A stretch of DNA of 5,226 nucleotides, from contig JALGYY010000027.1 in NCBI GenBank assembly GCA_025782575.1, forward strand, positions 1-5,226, read 5' to 3'. This document shows positions 4,288 to 5,226 of this stretch, one piece after another (position 1 is the first letter of the stretch; each line of letters begins with the position of its first letter). Source of the DNA: a bacterium. GTDB taxonomy: Bacteria; Orphanbacterota; Orphanbacteria; Orphanbacterales; Orphanbacteraceae. The translations under genes were made by a program, and so were the position numbers. The notes beneath the pieces are model-generated. The model did not search any database and was not told the origin of the DNA. It saw nothing but the letters and a program-made list of their open reading frames with translations.

Positions 4288-5210
4288 TGAAGTTGAAAAC
4301 GGCTGGTGATCCGATCACCGGACTGAAGTGGACACGAAAGACCACAACAAAGATCGCCGATGCACTGCACAAACACGGGATTCGCGTGGGACGAAGCACC
4401 GTCAGCAGACTCCTCAAGCAGATGGGTTTTAGACTCCGAGTCAATCACAAGAAACGTTCCACTGCCTCGCCCAAGAATCGCGACCGGCAATTCCGGCTGA
4501 TCCGTAGACGCCGCAACGCTTTTGCGCGTAGCGGCGATCCAATTGTCAGCATCGACTGCAAGAAGAAGGAAAAGGTTGGCAACTTCAAGAATGCAGGAGT
4601 AGCCTGGAAGGAGACAGCTACTGAGACGCTGGCCAACGATTTTCGTTCCGATGCGGATGGTATCGCCGTTCCTTACGGCCTGTACGATCCCGAAGCGAAT
4701 CGTGGACTGGTCGTCATTGGAACCTGCCGAGAGACGCCCGCTTTTGTCGTGGATTGCGTTCTGAGCTGGTGGCAAACAGAAGGACGCAAACGCTACCCAG
4801 AGAGTCGACGGCTCCTCATCCTTGCTGATGGTGGCGGCGGCAATCGCTCGACCTGTCACGTCTGGCGTGCGCAGCTCCAGAAAGAGCTGTGCGACAGGTA
4901 CGGTCTCACCATCACCGTCTGCCACTATCCCCCGGGTGCTTCAAAATGGAACCCTGTCGAACATTCCCTGTTCAGCCGCATCAGCGCCAACTGGCAGGGG
5001 GAACCCTTGGAGAGCTACGAGAAAACTCTCAAGTTCATTCGCACGACCAAAACGGAGTCCGGCCTGAAGGTCCGCGCCGTGCTAAATACCCGCGACTATC
5101 CCAAGGGCGTTAGAATTCCGGCCGAGGAGCTGCAAACGCTCTCGATCCGAAAACACCGAATCCTTCCCAAGTGGAACTACACGATCACGCCACGCTCGAT
5201 GTCGAATTAA
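4287..5210 (+). CDS. Transposase catalytic frame (OrfB) of the ISAzo13-type element, DDE enzyme
   Basis: This frame gives 307 residues from its own ATG, which overlaps the OrfA stop (TGATGA). The frame is open back to 4221, and the family sequence begins at 4254, so it is probably expressed mainly as an OrfA-OrfB fusion. It has a second helix-turn-helix (about 17-50: KTTTKIADALHKHGIRVGRS) and then the DDE catalytic core typical of ISAzo13. Asp90 is in VSIDCKKKEKVGNFKNAG, Asp181 in LLILADGGGGN, and Glu225 in CHYPPGASKWNPVEHSLF. The family end WNYTITP is also present. The enzyme cuts and joins the element's ends during transposition. All three acidic residues are in place and there are no internal stops, so it looks functional. 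There is no convincing ribosome binding site before ATG 4287. The TAA stop lies inside the right inverted repeat. Confidence 0.9.
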   Translation: MKLKTAGDPITGLKWTRKTTTKIADALHKHGIRVGRSTVSRLLKQMGFRLRVNHKKRSTASPKNRDRQFRLIRRRRNAFARSGDPIVSIDCKKKEKVGNFKNAGVAWKETATETLANDFRSDADGIAVPYGLYDPEANRGLVVIGTCRETPAFVVDCVLSWWQTEGRKRYPESRRLLILADGGGGNRSTCHVWRAQLQKELCDRYGLTITVCHYPPGASKWNPVEHSLFSRISANWQGEPLESYEKTLKFIRTTKTESGLKVRAVLNTRDYPKGVRIPAEELQTLSIRKHRILPKWNYTITPRSMSN

Positions 5211-5226
5211 TTCTTGGGAGAATCCT
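5204..5226 (-). repeat. Right terminal inverted repeat of the insertion sequence
   Basis: Read on the minus strand it begins AGGATTCTCCC and matches the left repeat at 18 of 23 positions. It contains the transposase stop codon (5208-5210) and runs to the end of the window, so its outer limit is not proven. Confidence 0.78.

Larger units (their letters stand above)
3331..5226 (+). mobile_element. ISAzo13-type insertion sequence, about 1.9 kb
   Basis: The element is bounded by imperfect terminal inverted repeats (left 3330-3352, right 5204-5226; 18 of 23 positions match) and holds a two-frame transposase with family-specific motifs. The left end immediately follows the TAA of the selenoprotein gene. 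The right end coincides with the window edge, so the outermost base and any target duplication cannot be fixed; the true ends may be 3331 and 5225. The TAA at 3328-3330 could be part of a short target duplication, since the base after 5225 is T. Frames and inverted repeats look intact, so the element may be recent or active. Confidence 0.85.

Noticed and set aside
4101-4925. 274-residue minus-strand ORF
   Set aside because: It is antisense to the conserved transposase core, has no recognisable domain, and is explained as a shadow of a GC-rich coding frame.

Overview
The window (GC-rich, all genes on the + strand) comes from a Gram-negative bacterium. It encodes a TonB-dependent outer-membrane receptor, a second outer-membrane barrel with a lipoprotein-type leader, and a second lipoprotein, so there are two membranes. 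The taxon cannot be named from the sequence. TGA is used as an ordinary stop by four genes here, so the genetic code is standard.

Layout. (1) 1-1149: C-terminal part of a TonB-dependent receptor whose 5' end lies outside the window. (2) 1174-1205: a MerR-type promoter/operator that closely resembles the classical mer operator. It drives a same-strand operon of three genes: a mercury-type MerR regulator (1226-1633), an outer-membrane barrel of the MetA/phenol-degradation 'transporter' type (1633-2730, start overlapping the merR stop by one base), and a lipoprotein with a heavy-metal-associated (HMA) domain (2749-3330). (3) 3331-5226: an essentially complete ISAzo13-type insertion sequence with terminal inverted repeats and a transposase in two overlapping frames joined by an A8 slippery run. 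Its left end directly abuts the stop codon of the HMA gene.

The main discovery is the third operon gene. Ordinary gene calling would give a 50-residue lipoprotein ending at TGA 2899-2901 and an unrelated fragment downstream. The same frame in fact continues through two TGA codons (2899-2901 and 2908-2910) that fall exactly on the two cysteines of an HMA CXXC metal-binding motif, and the rest of the HMA fold follows without another stop. I read it as a 193-residue periplasm-facing selenoprotein with a UXXU metal site (U51-P-I-U54). Two perfect, adjacent hairpins follow the UGAs at distances compatible with bacterial SECIS elements. Both have G at the start of the apical loop.

Working model (inference): Hg(II) or a similar soft metal is sensed by MerR through Cys80, Cys115 and Cys124. 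MerR activates its own promoter and so raises expression of an envelope system made of an outer-membrane barrel and a lipid-anchored diselenol metal binder. None of the classical mer genes (merT, merP, merA, merB) is visible. The operon may once have continued beyond the insertion sequence.
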